A stretch of 8,356 nucleotides of DNA from Gammaproteobacteria bacterium (GTDB lineage Bacteria; Pseudomonadota; Gammaproteobacteria; SZUA-229): the NCBI GenBank assembly GCA_030637945.1, contig DAOWFN010000066.1, positions 1 to 8,356 of the forward strand, read 5' to 3'. The notes below the pieces were generated by a model. The model was not told the DNA's origin. It made no database searches and worked only from the letters and a program-made list of their open reading frames with translations. Positions 6,788-8,356 of the stretch are shown one piece after another; positions within the stretch are counted from its first letter, which is position 1; each line of letters begins with the position of its first letter. Both the position numbers and the translations under genes were made by a program.

Positions 6788-7648
6788 ATGACTAATGCAT
6801 CCGACAATATAGTCAGTAATATGGATATACCTCGACCGGTCTTTTTCGTCTCTGACCGCACAGGTATTACAGCGGAGAGCCTTGGTCATGCCTTGTTAAC
6901 ACAGTTTAGTTCGATGAATTTTGAACATCATTCGCTGCCATTTATAAACTCAGAAGAAAAAGCAATATCAGCTGCCGACACTATTAATCAGATCGCACAG
7001 ACCTCACAGCATCAACCATTGGTATTCAGCACTATCATAAATGATGTTTACCGAAAAATTATTGGGAACACAAACTCACATCTAATCGATTTCTTCGATG
7101 CCTTTATAAATCCGTTAGAAATCGAATTGTGTACAAAATCTTCTCATGCTGAAGGTTTATCTCACGGAATAAGTAATGAACGCGTTTATATGACCAGGAT
7201 GGACGCGGTCAATTATGCCTTAAAAAATGATGATGGTATCAGCACGAAGGAATATAAAGATGCCGATGTTATTTTGATCGGTGTTTCACGCAGCGGCAAA
7301 ACACCGACCTGTCTTTATCTCGCCATGCAGTTCGGTTTGCGCGCTGCAAATTATCCGTTAACTGAGTTTGATATGACTAAAGGAAATCTACCAAAAATAC
7401 TGCAACCTTATCGTAATAAACTATTTGGTTTAATGATTAATGCAGAACGCTTACACGCTATCCGTGAGATACGAAGGCCTGATAGCGAGTATTCCTCACT
7501 CGTTCAATGTCAAAAAGAAACCAGACTGATCAATTCACTTTTTGATGTTGAAAATATCCGTCGTATTGACAGCAGTCATATCTCAGTCGAAGAAATCGCG
7601 ACATCGATCATCCAACTGATGAAAATCAATCGGCCACCTATCTACTGA
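6788..7648 (+). CDS. ppsR: PEP synthase regulatory protein (PSRP, kinase/pyrophosphorylase)
   Basis: This is a bifunctional regulator of PpsA in the DUF299/PSRP family (E. coli YdiA/PpsR). Family members inactivate PEP synthase by ADP-dependent phosphorylation of a threonine near the catalytic histidine and reactivate it by phosphate-dependent removal, releasing pyrophosphate. The N-terminal family block is present as VFFVSDRTGITAESLGHALL (18-37). The P-loop GVSRSGKT lies at 165-172 and runs into TPTCLYLAMQFGLRAANYPL. Two further family segments are MDAVNYALKNDDG (138-150) and YSSLVQCQKE (235-244). At 286 residues it is slightly longer than typical because of an 11-residue N-terminal extension. 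The ATG at 6821 (residue 12) would give the usual length, and neither start has a clear ribosome binding site. It follows ppsA by 23 bases in the same direction, which suggests cotranscription with its target. In E. coli the two genes are divergent. Confidence 0.95.
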   Translation: MTNASDNIVSNMDIPRPVFFVSDRTGITAESLGHALLTQFSSMNFEHHSLPFINSEEKAISAADTINQIAQTSQHQPLVFSTIINDVYRKIIGNTNSHLIDFFDAFINPLEIELCTKSSHAEGLSHGISNERVYMTRMDAVNYALKNDDGISTKEYKDADVILIGVSRSGKTPTCLYLAMQFGLRAANYPLTEFDMTKGNLPKILQPYRNKLFGLMINAERLHAIREIRRPDSEYSSLVQCQKETRLINSLFDVENIRRIDSSHISVEEIATSIIQLMKINRPPIY

Positions 7649-7734
7649 TCTGATTAGCCCAAAAAAATATTACTATGTTTTGAAAACTTTTGACCCTATA
7701 AAGATTTAGATATTGTACAATTATCAAAGAGTTG

Positions 7735-7762
7735 AAATTTCATATGCTTTTTAAAATTTCAT
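7735..7762. repeat. Two direct repeats AAATTTCAT with 19-base period
   Basis: AAATTTCAT occurs at 7735-7743 and again at 7754-7762, a 19-base period or close to two helical turns. It lies in the gap ahead of the TonB receptor gene. Directly after it, ATGGA (7761-7765) and TCCAT (7769-7773) form a small inverted repeat. Same-face spacing upstream of a gene is what a regulator binding site would show, but the sequence is AT-rich and chance is a real alternative. Confidence 0.3.
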
Positions 7763-7799
7763 GGATGGTCCATTAAAAGTCGTATCAACTATGGACATA

Positions 7800-7805
7800 T
7801 ATAAT
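7800..7805 (+). promoter_or_regulatory. Candidate -10 box for TonB receptor gene
   Basis: A perfect TATAAT lies 10 bases before the receptor ATG at 7816. If it is used, transcription would begin around 7811-7813, giving a nearly leaderless message. No recognisable -35 hexamer lies 16-18 bases upstream, and no extended -10 TG is present. It is flanked by ATGGA (7791-7795) and TCCAT (7813-7817), a possible operator. Confidence 0.3.
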
Positions 7806-7815
7806 CTGGTTATCC

Positions 7816-8356
7816 ATGAATTTAACAATAAGAAACAGCAGCACTAATAAATTACTACTTACCTCGTTACTAACTGTATTAATGTTCTCCGTGACATTAA
7901 TCTCAGTTACAAAGATCCACGCATCATCGCTCCCTACCATTATTATCTCGCCTGACTGGCGTGACGTAGATCTACAACTTTCTCCCTCTACAGTAAATAT
8001 GTTTTCAGGACAGCAATTAGATACAGCAGGTGTTCAGAATACTCAGGAGTTACAAAATATTACACCGGGTCTGGTTTTTACTTCGAGTACAGGGGTGGGG
8101 CAGGTGTTTTTAAGAGGGATTGGGGGTACTGTTTCAGCCGCAGGTTCTTCTCGTGTAGCAACATTTATCGATGGTGTGCATCTGTCGCGTGCAGTGCAGT
8201 CGATGCAGGAATTTTTGGATGTTAAACGTGTAGAGGTTATAAAGGGTCCTCACGGCGTGCATCTGGGACGCAATGTTGTTGGCGGTGCTATCAGTATAAT
8301 CACTGAGGATCCACAGCCATATAATGAAGCCTACGCAGATATATTGTATGGCACCA
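7816..8356 (+). CDS. TonB-dependent outer-membrane receptor, 5' part
   Basis: The frame is open from the ATG at 7816 to the window edge, giving 180 complete codons of a gene that continues beyond it. Residues 1-36 form a signal peptide: basic residues Arg6 and Lys12, a hydrophobic core at about 13-31, and likely cleavage after the IHA at 34-36. A TonB-box-like TIIIS follows at 41-45. The plug domain is clear: FSGQQLDTAGVQNTQELQNI (63-82), then TPGLVF, VFLRGIGG (97-104), ATFIDGVHLSR (115-125) and VEVIKGPHGVHLGRNVVGGA (139-158) with ISIIT. The last block matches the family pattern RVEVLRGPQGxLYGRNAxGGAINIIT. Such proteins sit in the outer membrane and import iron chelates, cobalamin or sugars using TonB-ExbBD energy. 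The substrate cannot be judged because the barrel is missing. The gene starts 167 bases after the PSRP gene and probably has its own promoter. Confidence 0.93.
   Translation, partial: MNLTIRNSSTNKLLLTSLLTVLMFSVTLISVTKIHASSLPTIIISPDWRDVDLQLSPSTVNMFSGQQLDTAGVQNTQELQNITPGLVFTSSTGVGQVFLRGIGGTVSAAGSSRVATFIDGVHLSRAVQSMQEFLDVKRVEVIKGPHGVHLGRNVVGGAISIITEDPQPYNEAYADILYGT

Noticed and set aside
7649..7680. A-run after the PSRP gene as part of a terminator
   Set aside because: There is no GC-rich hairpin before it, and on the + strand it is an A-run and not a T-run.

Overview
The window looks like chromosomal DNA of a Gram-negative bacterium, most likely a gammaproteobacterium with moderate to low GC content. 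The grounds are an outer-membrane beta-barrel protein, a TonB-dependent receptor with its plug domain, and an E. coli-type phosphoenolpyruvate synthase with its dedicated PSRP regulator. There is also a GTAG-headed palindromic repeat of the kind common in gammaproteobacterial genomes. Every supported gene is on the + strand. I see no rRNA, tRNA, CRISPR array, prophage or transposase gene.

Layout: (1) 124-960, a secreted outer-membrane beta-barrel protein of unknown role. (2) 1117-2790, a Na+/phosphate cotransporter-family membrane protein with a C-terminal PhoU-like helical domain. (3) 2791-3115, a non-coding gap containing a compact element (2857-2993) with 12-bp terminal inverted repeats and several internal hairpins, best read as a REPIN/MITE. 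(4) 3116-7648, a closely spaced four-gene set: an unrecognised 115-residue soluble protein, a YihY/BrkB-family membrane protein, ppsA, and the ppsA regulator (PSRP). (5) 7649-7815, an AT-rich gap with short repeats and a possible promoter. (6) 7816 to the right edge, the 5' part of a TonB-dependent receptor gene.

The clearest functional unit is ppsA plus the PSRP gene. PpsA makes PEP from pyruvate at the entry to gluconeogenesis. PSRP switches PpsA off and on by phosphorylating and dephosphorylating a threonine two residues before the catalytic histidine. Both the threonine (T416) and the histidine (H418) are present here, so the regulatory pair looks intact. The two genes are in tandem rather than divergent.

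No clearly new multi-gene system is evident. The items most worth a second look are the REPIN-like element, the unrecognised 115-residue protein at the head of the ppsA gene set, and a five-codon mini-ORF whose stop overlaps the ppsA start.
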